Shown piece by piece: positions 1 to 6,666 of a stretch of DNA of 15,467 bases. Origin of the DNA: Fusarium oxysporum f. sp. lycopersici 4287. Its lineage: Eukaryota > Ascomycota > Sordariomycetes > Hypocreales > Nectriaceae. The notes beneath the pieces are model-generated. The model was not told the DNA's origin, did not search any database, and was given only the letters and a program-made list of their open reading frames with translations. The stretch's first letter is position 1, and every line of letters starts with the position of its first letter. The DNA lies in assembly GCF_000149955.1 (NCBI RefSeq), contig NC_030999.1, positions 697,169 to 712,635 on the forward strand, read 5' to 3'. The position numbers and the translations under genes were made by a program.

Positions 1-1080
1 CTTTACGTCGATGATCTTCTCATCATCGCACAATCTGACTACCTCCAACAAGTCAACGAATTCAAAGCAGCAGTAAACGGCAAATACGGGATTAAGGATT
101 TGGGAGAAGCAATCACCTTCCTCAACATCAGGATCCTTCGAGATACCAAGGCCAAGAAGCTCTGGATCTGCCAGGATGGATATATCGACAAACTTTGTAA
201 CAAGTTCGGGATCGACAAATCAATGAGAACGACAACTCCTCTCATTCCGTCGTACCGTCCCCAACCTTTCGAAGGACAGGCCACTATTCGACAGATAACA
301 GAGATGCAAGAAAAGGTAGGATCAGTTCTGTATGCGGCAGTAGTAACAAGACCAGATGTCTCCTATGCAGCTAGCCAGTTAAGCCAATTCGCTATGAACC
401 CTTCACCAGAGCACCTGCGGTATGCGAACAGAGTTCTCTCATATCTCCAGACCACACGGTACTATGCCATCGAGTTCTCGGGCTCTGTGGATAAGGCCAC
501 AGCAGTAGAGACAGGCGATGATGAAGTACTACAGCAGTCAAGCGACGCATCGTTCGCGGATGATCCAGAGACTCGAAGATCCACCCAGGGCTATCTCATG
601 AAGTTGTTTAGCGGGGCAATCATGTGGCAGTCTTCAAAACAGAAGACTGTAACCACGTCAACGACTGAAGCGGAACTGTTATCGCTGTCTCATACAGCGA
701 GGGAGACAATAGCTCTATACCGACTGTTCGGTCAGATACAATTCGATCCAGAACACCAACCACGCATCCTCTGTGACAATCAACAAACAGTGGGACTGGT
801 CCAGAAAGAGAGACCACAACTAACATCAAAGTTAAGACACGTCGACATCCACAATTTTTGGCTAAGACAGATCCATCGAGACGGCAAAATTACAGTTCAA
901 TGGGTTCCAACAACAGACATGCCTGCAGATGGCTTCACAAAACCTCTTTCAGCAGAAAAGCATTCTCACTTCGTGAAACAATTGGGTCTGGTTGATATCT
1001 CACTGCGGATTGATCCAGAACACGTTTCAGAGGAGGATATCGATCAGGATGATATGCAGATCTCATCTGATACAGACTGA
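1..1080 (+). CDS. Ty1/copia Pol, C-terminal part (reverse transcriptase end and RNase H), partial at left edge
   Basis: The frame is open from base 1 to a TGA at 1078-1080; the start lies outside the window. It opens with the reverse transcriptase active-site motif LYVDDLLII (bases 1-27), followed by the copia-type DLGEAITFLNIRI segment. The RNase H domain follows with all four acidic positions visible: Asp in SSDASF (544), Glu in TTEAEL (667), Asp in CDNQQ (775) and Asp in PADGFTKPL (928). The protein would copy the element's RNA into DNA in a cytoplasmic particle. No frameshift or stop is seen, so this half is intact, but integrity of the whole element cannot be judged. It differs clearly in sequence from the copia element at 8344-12759, so it is a second family, called element A here. 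A polypurine tract and LTR follow at once. Confidence 0.93.
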   Translation, partial: LYVDDLLIIAQSDYLQQVNEFKAAVNGKYGIKDLGEAITFLNIRILRDTKAKKLWICQDGYIDKLCNKFGIDKSMRTTTPLIPSYRPQPFEGQATIRQITEMQEKVGSVLYAAVVTRPDVSYAASQLSQFAMNPSPEHLRYANRVLSYLQTTRYYAIEFSGSVDKATAVETGDDEVLQQSSDASFADDPETRRSTQGYLMKLFSGAIMWQSSKQKTVTTSTTEAELLSLSHTARETIALYRLFGQIQFDPEHQPRILCDNQQTVGLVQKERPQLTSKLRHVDIHNFWLRQIHRDGKITVQWVPTTDMPADGFTKPLSAEKHSHFVKQLGLVDISLRIDPEHVSEEDIDQDDMQISSDTD

Positions 1081-1085
1081 AATCT

Positions 1086-1094
1086 GGGGGGGTG
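1086..1094 (+). other. Polypurine tract of copia element A
   Basis: Seven consecutive G followed by TG lie six bases after the pol stop codon and directly before the LTR. This is the expected place and composition for the RNase H-resistant primer of plus-strand DNA synthesis. Confidence 0.75.
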
Positions 1095-1273
1095 TGTCGC
1101 AGGCCGGGCATGGTCTCAATGATCCTCAGGAACAACAGCCCTTAGTAATCAAGCTGGGTGATTTAAAGTAAAACCTGTGGGATGGAATACCCCACACTGA
1201 AGATAGAACCAATCAACTCACTACTGCTGCTCATCATATTCACTCTAACCCTTTAAGCACGCTCAGTGCGACA
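1095..1273 (+). repeat. 3' LTR of copia element A (179 bp)
   Basis: The ends are perfect 7-bp inverted repeats, TGTCGCA at 1095-1101 and TGCGACA at 1267-1273, giving the canonical TG...CA termini. The LTR begins directly after the polypurine tract. It contains a small hairpin, TGTGGG (1176-1181) with CCCACA (1191-1196). The 5' LTR is outside the window, so boundaries rest on terminal symmetry and position. The five bases after it, CCTAG (1274-1278), are the predicted target-site duplication and should recur left of the 5' LTR. Confidence 0.88.
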
Positions 1274-1881
1274 CCTAGCCTCCCCGACGCTCCTTCTAAT
1301 GTTCCCCACGCCAGCCCCTAATAATCGCCTTAAAAATGCCACGCGTGTCTTATACAGAGGATGAAGTTGCTGAAGCAATGTTAGATGTCACAGATAACGG
1401 CCTCTCGCAGAGCAAATCCGCCCAGAAACGTGAGATCCCTCGGTCGACTCTCGGGGACCGATTAAGAGGCCTACCATCAAGGTCAGAGGTCACACAACCT
1501 GCCCAGCTGTTATCCAAACCTGAGGAGTCTAGATTAGTCGCATGGATACTTCGGCAAGAGGCCTTAGGCTATGCTCCCTCTTACAGTCAAGTTTGCGCCA
1601 CTGTTAATGCCCTCTTACGACAACAAGGAAGGGAAAAGCCTGTTGGTGTACGCTGGCTAGCCAGGTTCATGAAACGGCATCCATCCATAAAGACAAAGAT
1701 AGGAAAACGGCAGGAGGCATCGAGGTTCAATTGCTTTACCCCGACCGCCGTCAATTGGTACTTTGATATTCGGGAGAGAGAGTATGGCTGGATTAAACCC
1801 GAGAACACGGTTAATGTTGATGAGGGCGGCATAATGGCCGGATTTGGTGAGTATTTATCGTTCTGACTATGAATTGAGCTA

Positions 1882-1925
1882 ACGTGTATGATAAGCGAGT
1901 GTCACAGATAAGCGAGTGTCACAAA
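1882..1925 (+). repeat. Left terminal inverted repeat of the inner element, with a doubled 17-bp box
   Basis: After TA and an 8-bp tip (ACGTGTAT) come two exact tandem copies of GATAAGCGAGTGTCACA at 1890-1906 and 1907-1923. The 44 bases are the exact reverse complement of 3679-3722. The doubled box is a likely transposase-binding site (inference). Confidence 0.95.
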
Positions 1926-1979
1926 GATCCCTCAATTTACAACATGTCCATTTGATCAGATACTTCTCAACCACCAAAT

Positions 1980-2988
1980 ATGTCACAACCCTCAGATGAA
2001 GCTAGAATTCTTCTTGCCCTTCAGGCCCTTCAAAATGACCCCAAATTAAGTATCCGACGCGCTGCAACTATCTATAAAGTCCATTACCGTACCTTACATC
2101 GTCGTCAACATGGCATTCATTCACGACGCGATTCCATCCCAAACTCACGGAAACTATCTGATCTAGAGGAACAGATAATAGTTCAATTCGTCCTTGACCT
2201 AGATTCGCGAGGATTTCCCTCGCGATTGCGTTTTGTGGAAGAAATGGCCAATTCTCTGCTTATAGACCGCGACGCGTCACCTGTTGGCAAGCGCTGGGCT
2301 CATAACTTCATAAAGCGACAACCAGAGCTAAAGATATATCTATTTCGGAGATATAACTATCAGAGAGCTAAATATGAAGATCCGACTATTATTCGTGGCT
2401 GGTTCAGGCTTGTACAGAACACAATCGCGAAGTATGGTATCCGATCAGATGATATCTGGAACTTTGATGAGACTGGCTTTATGATGGGCGTTATTATGGC
2501 CGGAATGGTTGTCACCGGTTCAGAAAGGCAAGCAAGACCAAAATCAGTGCAGCCTGGAAACCGGGAATGGATTACTGTGATCCAGGCGATTAACGCAGAA
2601 GGCCAATCGATCGCGCCGTTTATCATTGGTGCAGGCCAATATCACCTTGCGAATTGGTACCGAGAATGCGACCTCCCAGGCGATTGGGTTATTGCAACGA
2701 GCCAAAATGGATGGACAAATAACGAGCTGGGTCTCGAGTGGCTAAAGCACTTTGATCGATCTACAACTAAACGGTTAAATGCTCGGTATCGTCTTCTGAT
2801 CCTTGATGGTCACGAAAGCCACCACTCGGCCGATTTCGAGAGATATTGCCAGGAGAACAAGATTATCACGCTCTGTATGCCTGCTCATGCATCTCACCTA
2901 CTCCAACCCCTTGATGTTGCGGTGCTTTGAACCGCTTAAACCGGCTTATGGTCGAAAGATAAGCATCTGAATAGATGCTTTATATTTA
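1980..2988 (+). pseudogene. Inner pogo-like transposase, frameshifted near the third catalytic Asp, 3' part lost in a gap
   Basis: The open frame 1980-2930 gives 316 residues. Residues about 5-50 form a psq-type helix-turn-helix. Residues about 60-125 form a CENP-B-type helix-turn-helix (GKRWAHNFIKRQPEL). The DDE core has Asp163 (WNFDETGF), Asp276 (LILDGHESH) and Asp312 (LLQPLDV), with 35 residues between the last two. Right after LDV an extra base around 2918-2922 shifts the frame and TGA follows at 2928. In the shifted frame the family-like sequence CFEPLKPAYGRK continues, so this is a genuine frameshift (or a sequencing error), not a natural end. That frame meets another TGA (2968-2970) before the N run. 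The start is the first Met, 54 bases inside the left inverted repeat. It would bind the element's ends and cut and paste it; as read it is inactive. Confidence 0.9.
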
Positions 2989-3571
2989 NNNNNNNNNNNN
3001 NNNNNNNNNNNNNNNNNNNNNNNNNNNNNNNNNNNNNNNNNNNNNNNNNNNNNNNNNNNNNNNNNNNNNNNNNNNNNNNNNNNNNNNNNNNNNNNNNNNN
3101 NNNNNNNNNNNNNNNNNNNNNNNNNNNNNNNNNNNNNNNNNNNNNNNNNNNNNNNNNNNNNNNNNNNNNNNNNNNNNNNNNNNNNNNNNNNNNNNNNNNN
3201 NNNNNNNNNNNNNNNNNNNNNNNNNNNNNNNNNNNNNNNNNNNNNNNNNNNNNNNNNNNNNNNNNNNNNNNNNNNNNNNNNNNNNNNNNNNNNNNNNNNN
3301 NNNNNNNNNNNNNNNNNNNNNNNNNNNNNNNNNNNNNNNNNNNNNNNNNNNNNNNNNNNNNNNNNNNNNNNNNNNNNNNNNNNNNNNNNNNNNNNNNNNN
3401 NNNNNNNNNNNNNNNNNNNNNNNNNNNNNNNNNNNNNNNNNNNNNNNNNNNNNNNNNNNNNNNNNNNNNNNNNNNNNNNNNNNNNNNNNNNNNNNNNNNN
3501 NNNNNNNNNNNNNNNNNNNNNNNNNNNNNNNNNNNNNNNNNNNNNNNNNNNNNNNNNNNNNNNNNNNNNNN
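2989..3571. other. Assembly gap of 583 N inside the inner transposon
   Basis: A run of N, starting 61 bases after the last in-frame codon before the premature stop. It hides the 3' end of the inner transposase and whatever else lies between it and the right inverted repeat. Any reading frame through it has no meaning. Confidence 0.99.
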
Positions 3572-3678
3572 GTCGGGTAGTGATTGAGACCCCCAGGAGA
3601 AGAGTATAGCGAGTAGTTTTAATTGATTAGATGGTTTATGGTGGTTTTAAAGCGATTTAAAGTCAAGAGGTTGAGATT

Positions 3679-3722
3679 TTTGTGACACTCGCTTATCTGT
3701 GACACTCGCTTATCATACACGT
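3679..3722 (-). repeat. Right terminal inverted repeat of the inner element
   Basis: Exact reverse complement of 1882-1925, including both 17-bp units, followed by TA at 3723-3724. Similarity continues imperfectly a few bases inward. Confidence 0.95.
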
Positions 3723-4082
3723 TAATCCATTCCGAATTAAGGCTTGGATTCTTTGGTTGTTGGCAGTAGCGATCCCAGGAAGAAGGCCTTCCTTAAAGGT
3801 TCCCAGTCCCGCACTTGGACTAGCTTTCTCGAAGCCGTGACTGCAACTGGCCGCCTTCTGAAACCTGGGATTATCTTTAAAGGCAAAGAACTTTAATAAC
3901 AGTGGTTTATCGATGAGCTCAAGGAGGTGGCCGACTGGTATTATATCACGTCCGACAACGGCTGGATAGATAACCATATCGCAATCGAGTGGCTCAGAGA
4001 GGTCTATCTTCCCTAAACACAACCAGAAGATGAGTCTGATGCAAGGCTTATTATATTAGATGGTTATCGAAGCCATGTATCT

Positions 4083-4141
4083 GTGAGTATCTGCCTGTCC
4101 TGAACCTCCTGAACCGAAAGTGCCGCTGACCCTAAATCCAG
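4083..4141 (+). other. Intron 2 of the outer transposase (59 nt)
   Basis: Donor GTGAGT at 4083, branch sequence GCTGAC near 4125-4130, acceptor CCAG ending at 4141. Splicing joins SHVS to DEWMAMCFLNN in phase 0 and sets the spacing between the second and third catalytic Asp to 35 residues. The unspliced sequence contains an in-frame TGA. Confidence 0.85.
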
Positions 4142-5036
4142 GATGAGTGGATGGCTATGTGCTTTTTGAACAACGTCTATTGTTGTTACTTGCCAGCCCA
4201 TTGCTCTCACGGCCTACAGCCACTTGACAATGGCGTGTTCAATGCCTCCAAAGCTGCATACCGCAAAGAACTCCAAAAACTAATAAGCCTGACTGATTCT
4301 GCGCCGGTGGATAAGGTTAACTTCATCAAGGCTTATGCGAAAGCTAGGGAAGTGGGTATGACGAAGAAAAACATCCTTTCGGGCTGGAGAGTGACTGGAA
4401 ACTGGCTGATTTCACGACGGAAAGCGCTCATGCATCCTGAGATTCAGCCAGATAAGAAGGAATCGACGCCTGCATCAGACGGCCACAGGGACGGGCAAGT
4501 CGACTCTGATAATACGCCAAAGACCAGCCGTCACATCAGGGATCTGGGGAAGAACAAGAGCCCTTCAACAAGAAGACGGTATTCTGTGATATTAAAAGGA
4601 TTTGAAGCGCAAGAGTCAAAGATCGCGTCCCTAAGCTCGAGAGTAGCCAGTTTAGAGGAGGAAGTCGGGCGGTTGAGCAGAGGCAAGAAGAGAAAGGCGA
4701 TACCGAATCCCAATAGGAAGTTCATGACACTAGCCGAGGCTCTAGTGGCCGGTGATGCTATTTCAGAGCCACATTAAGCAGCTGAAGAGATAGAGGCTGT
4801 TGAGGAAGTGATCGAGGTGGGAGGAGTGGAAGAGAATGAGGGCTCAAATTCGGAGGCGGAAGAGTTACCTGTGGCACGCATGCGCGCAGGGCGCGCAGTT
4901 AAGAGGCCAAAGAAATATTAAAATACATTCAATTCCGAACTGGAAAACAGCAATCAACTTGTTATTCCTATTTTTGGCGACTCTTTGTGAGGGGGTTGAA
5001 AAATAGCAGTTTGTATGGGGAAACTTTTTTTTTGCT

Positions 5037-5077
5037 TGCCGGTAGGTGGGTACTGCCGGTAGGTGGGTACTGCATGG
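5037..5077 (-). repeat. Terminal region of the outer transposon with a doubled 17-bp box
   Basis: Two exact tandem copies of TGCCGGTAGGTGGGTAC lie at 5037-5053 and 5054-5070, then TGCATGG and a TA at 5078-5079. Position after the transposase and similarity of layout to 1882-1925 mark this as the right end. The stretch 4922-5036 is the untranslated tail; it includes TTTGTATGGG (5010-5019), whose complement CCCATACAAA recurs at 15163-15172 in the third pogo-like element. The left copy is outside the window. Confidence 0.75.
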
Positions 5078-5158
5078 TATGGGTAAGATATTGTGGAAGA
5101 TGACGAACGTAGGCGACGGCAGTAAACGATATACGTGTCCGCCCGGGCGCGGTTATAG

Positions 5159-6088
5159 AGTATCTCGGCTGGCTCAAGTTATTCCCGAACAAAGATATAT
5201 CCGGCAACACACATCTGGGGAGGACAGCCCGGGCGGGGCCCCGAGATAGCAACGCTGAAGCACTGCGACATCGAGCAGCTGCCGAAGAACATCTTCGTCT
5301 TCGACGGGCAGGTGGTCATAATCACCGACCGCGACAAGAGCAAAGGTCTGAGCGGCGGGACGGGCGGCCGCAAGGTGGCTCGCTTTTTGCCGGAGCGTTT
5401 GAGCCGGATGATGGTGGCATACATCGCGTGGCTGCTGCCGTTCGAGAAGGTGCTGCACCGGCTCGCCGGCATCCGCGGACCGTCCGACTCGCTCGACCCG
5501 TGGATCTGGAAGTCGGCGGAGAAGGGGATATGGGATACGGCAATACTGAGCAAGCAGCTTGCGCTTGTCTCCGGCGTCGAGATCGGGGCGCGGCTGACGG
5601 TGTCGAGCTACCGGCACGTGGCCGTGGAGATGGGCCGTAAGATCAAGGGCTTGATCATACGGCAAATCGATCTTGAGGCCGCCGAGGCCGACAGCGACAA
5701 CGAGGTGGCTGATCCGATAACAGGTGAGCGGCGCCGGCAGCCGAGGGTCGAATACGTATGGGACAGTCAAGCAACGCACGGCAGCCGCATAGCACGGGGC
5801 CACTACGGGGTCAACTTACAGTTCCCCAATCAGCTGCAGCCCGAGATGATGTCGAACTATCAAGAGATTAGCCGTCTGTGGCATCAGTTTCTCGCCCGTA
5901 CCGATGGGGACTTTGGCGAGAGGAAACGGCCGGCTGAGACAATAAGCACAGCTGTAGTTAACGGAGCTACAAAGAGGCAACGATATAATCTTTATCAGCG
6001 AGAGGTATGTGTTTATTTTAATTCAATTAAAAGTAAAACAGAGGGAGATAGAGAGAGAGAGAGGGAGGGGGGAGAGAGAATAATATAA
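5159..6088 (+). pseudogene. Fragment of the fungal telomere-linked RecQ-helicase protein family; tyrosine-recombinase-like domain
   Basis: The frame is open from after a TAG (5156-5158) to 6088, with no supported start codon. The recognisable part is about 5195-6000. I recognise it from memory as the region that precedes the helicase domain in subtelomeric RecQ-like proteins of filamentous fungi. It contains [55 protein letters not shown] and ARGHYGV. These match the order of tyrosine-recombinase boxes: Arg of box I (5234), Lys of the hairpin (5336 or 5342), Arg-His of box II (5612), His (5777) and Tyr (5804). The helicase itself is absent. A GTATGT donor-like site lies at 6005, after which the frame runs into GA-rich repeat, so the true exon probably ends there. 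DNA at 5080-5158 gives no clear match. The segment is more GC-rich than its neighbours. It is probably a remnant broken by the outer transposon on its left. Confidence 0.7.
6041..6080. repeat. GA-rich low-complexity tract
   Basis: Almost pure purine sequence dominated by GA dinucleotides, directly after the RecQ-family fragment. The translated run of Arg and Glu here is an artefact of the repeat. Confidence 0.85.
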
Positions 6089-6115
6089 GTATTATGTTAT
6101 GTTATGTATATTTTT

Positions 6116-6164
6116 CGTCCGGGGGGCCGTAGGCCCCAAAAGTCCCCTACTGGGGCAAAGGACG
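6116..6164. repeat. Compact inverted-repeat cluster 1 (possible three-way junction)
   Basis: An outer 5-bp inverted repeat (CGTCC 6116-6120, GGACG 6160-6164) encloses two small hairpins: GGGGCC-GTA-GGCCCC (6123-6137) and CCCC-TACT-GGGG (6144-6155). The symmetry is visible in the sequence; any function is unknown. Confidence 0.55.
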
Positions 6165-6220
6165 TGCTGAGCTAGAGAATTGGCAATCTATCTATACGCT
6201 AATTATAGAAGTACCATTGG

Positions 6221-6268
6221 CTGAGAGAATGATTAGTCATTCGCTACGCGAAATTAGTCTCCCCTCAG
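6221..6268. repeat. Compact inverted-repeat cluster 2 (possible three-way junction)
   Basis: An outer CTGAG (6221-6225) / CTCAG (6264-6268) encloses GAATGA-TTAG-TCATTC (6227-6242) and TTCGC-TAC-GCGAA (6240-6252), which overlap by three bases. The layout resembles the cluster about 100 bp upstream, with a different sequence. Confidence 0.5.
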
Positions 6269-6316
6269 ATCCTGATTCTTGCAGACGCGTCGGTAGACCA
6301 CACTCCATCCAGCATG

Positions 6317-6379
6317 ACAATCTTTACAATCTTTACAATCTTTACAATCTTTACAATCTTTACAATCTTTACAATCTTT
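6317..6379 (+). repeat. Minisatellite, seven exact copies of a 9-bp unit ACAATCTTT
   Basis: Units run without interruption from 6317 to 6379. The period of nine keeps the frame open, so it translates as repeated Asn-Leu-Tyr, but no gene is supported here. The rest of 6089-6458 holds only the two inverted-repeat clusters and a GC-rich GCGAC repeat near 6425-6440. Confidence 0.95.
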
Positions 6380-6458
6380 CTTTGTTAACGTTGTGGAGGC
6401 AGCCGTTTGGAAAGTAAAGCGGGGCGCGACGCGACGCGAAACGGCGCGATGGACGCGG

Positions 6459-6652
6459 TGTTGGAAAATCCGGGAATCCCCTTCCCTTCAGGATTCAGAC
6501 TGTTAGTCTGAAAGTCCTAGATTTAAAGTTCAAAGTCCTAGATACAATCATCTAGAGATATAAACCCGAGAATAACTCTCAGCTCAATAATGAACAACCA
6601 AGTTTCATAAAAATACATTTTCACCCAGCACTACTGCGCAATATAAACAACA
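6459..6652 (+). repeat. LTR 1 of copia element B (194 bp)
   Basis: Ends TGTTG and CAACA are inverted repeats. Identical by eye to 8076-8269 and 12780-12973. Inside are a hairpin CAGACT-GTT-AGTCTG (6496-6510), a 12-bp direct repeat AAAGTCCTAGAT (6511-6522 and 6532-6543) and a TATAAA box (6559-6564) that probably sets the start of the genomic RNA. The left flank is GC-rich and does not match the right flank of LTR 3. Confidence 0.95.
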
Positions 6653-6666
6653 GGTTATGAGCCCGG
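6653..6666 (+). other. Primer-binding site for an initiator tRNA-Met fragment (upstream copy)
   Basis: GGTTATGAGCCCGG directly follows the LTR. Its complement contains CTCATAA, a 7-nt anticodon loop with anticodon CAT, after GGG and before CC, as in the G:C-rich anticodon stem of initiator tRNA-Met. It therefore pairs with the anticodon arm rather than the tRNA 3' end. Confidence 0.75.

Larger units (their letters stand above)
1882..3722 (+). mobile_element. Inner pogo-like DNA transposon nested in intron 1 of the outer one
   Basis: Perfect 44-bp terminal inverted repeats (1882-1925 and 3679-3722) are flanked by TA on both sides (1880-1881 and 3723-3724). TA is the target duplicated by the pogo/Tc1/mariner superfamily. 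The element is 1841 bp as assembled, but 583 of these are N. It encodes one transposase (from 1980) in the same orientation as its host element. Its end sequence is unrelated to that of the outer element, so it is a different family. The 3' non-coding part, 3572-3678, shows nothing else recognisable. Confidence 0.95.
1847..3741 (+). other. Intron 1 of the outer transposase, enlarged by the nested transposon
   Basis: Donor GTGAGT is at 1847-1852 and acceptor AG at 3740-3741. Removing the inner element (1882-3722) and one TA copy leaves a 52-nt intron with a CTAAT branch-like site 16 nt before the acceptor, a normal fungal size and spacing. The reading phase across it is correct: one base before plus two after make a Gly codon, followed by LDSLVVGSS. 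Confidence 0.85.
1336..4921 (+). pseudogene. Outer pogo/Fot1-like transposase, three exons, four nonsense codons, split by a nested transposon
   Basis: Exon 1 is 1336-1846, exon 2 is 3742-4082, exon 3 is 4142-4921. The N-terminus has a psq-type helix-turn-helix (about residues 5-45) and a CENP-B-type second helix-turn-helix (about 60-120, including GVRWLARFMKRHP). The DDE catalytic part shows Asp162 in NVDEGG, Asp in LIILDG (exon 2) and Asp in GLQPLDNG (exon 3). The last two are 35 residues apart once intron 2 is removed, so this is DD35D. Exon joining restores the family phrase GFG-LDSLVVGSS across intron 1. TAA codons at 3894, 3897, 4014 and 4775 break the frame, and each is explained by CAA to TAA. 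The motif DGH reads DGY, also C to T before A. After the last premature stop the frame runs on to TAA at 4919-4921 with an acidic stretch and a basic end (AGRAVKRPKKY), like the tail at 15261-15467. Family membership is well supported; the RIP explanation is inference. Confidence 0.9.
1274..5077 (+). mobile_element. Outer pogo/Fot1-like DNA transposon (visible part), host of two nested insertions
   Basis: This stretch holds a decayed DD35D transposase gene (1336-4921) and one terminal region with two 17-bp tandem units (5037-5070), ending near a TA at 5078-5079. Only 62 bases separate the copia A LTR from the transposase start and they hold no terminal repeat. The left end therefore probably lies beyond copia A, which would have inserted in the transposon's leader (inference). 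A second pogo-like element occupies 1882-3722. The exact right terminus is uncertain because another TA lies at 5084-5085. Confidence 0.8.

Noticed and set aside
2975..3580. Frame running through the N gap
   Set aside because: Almost entirely N; it has no coding information.
3693..4022. Minus-strand 109-codon frame
   Set aside because: It lies antisense to exon 2 of the outer transposase, partly inside the inner element's inverted repeat, and is a by-product of the plus-strand code.
5174..5803. Long antisense frames opposite the RecQ-family fragment (up to 209 codons)
   Set aside because: They are shadows produced by the GC-rich codon use of the plus-strand fragment; no family motifs are seen on the minus strand.
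6116..6175. Helitron 3' end (hairpin followed by CTAG at 6172-6175)
   Set aside because: The base after CTAG is A, not the expected T, no 5' TC end or Rep/helicase protein was found, and the hairpin has two arms.
6317..6379. CRISPR-like array
   Set aside because: Units are 9 bp with no spacers, and the genome is fungal. It is a simple minisatellite.
6217..6417. Plus-strand frame with repeated Asn-Leu-Tyr
   Set aside because: The repeat comes from the 9-bp minisatellite; there is no recognisable protein on either side.
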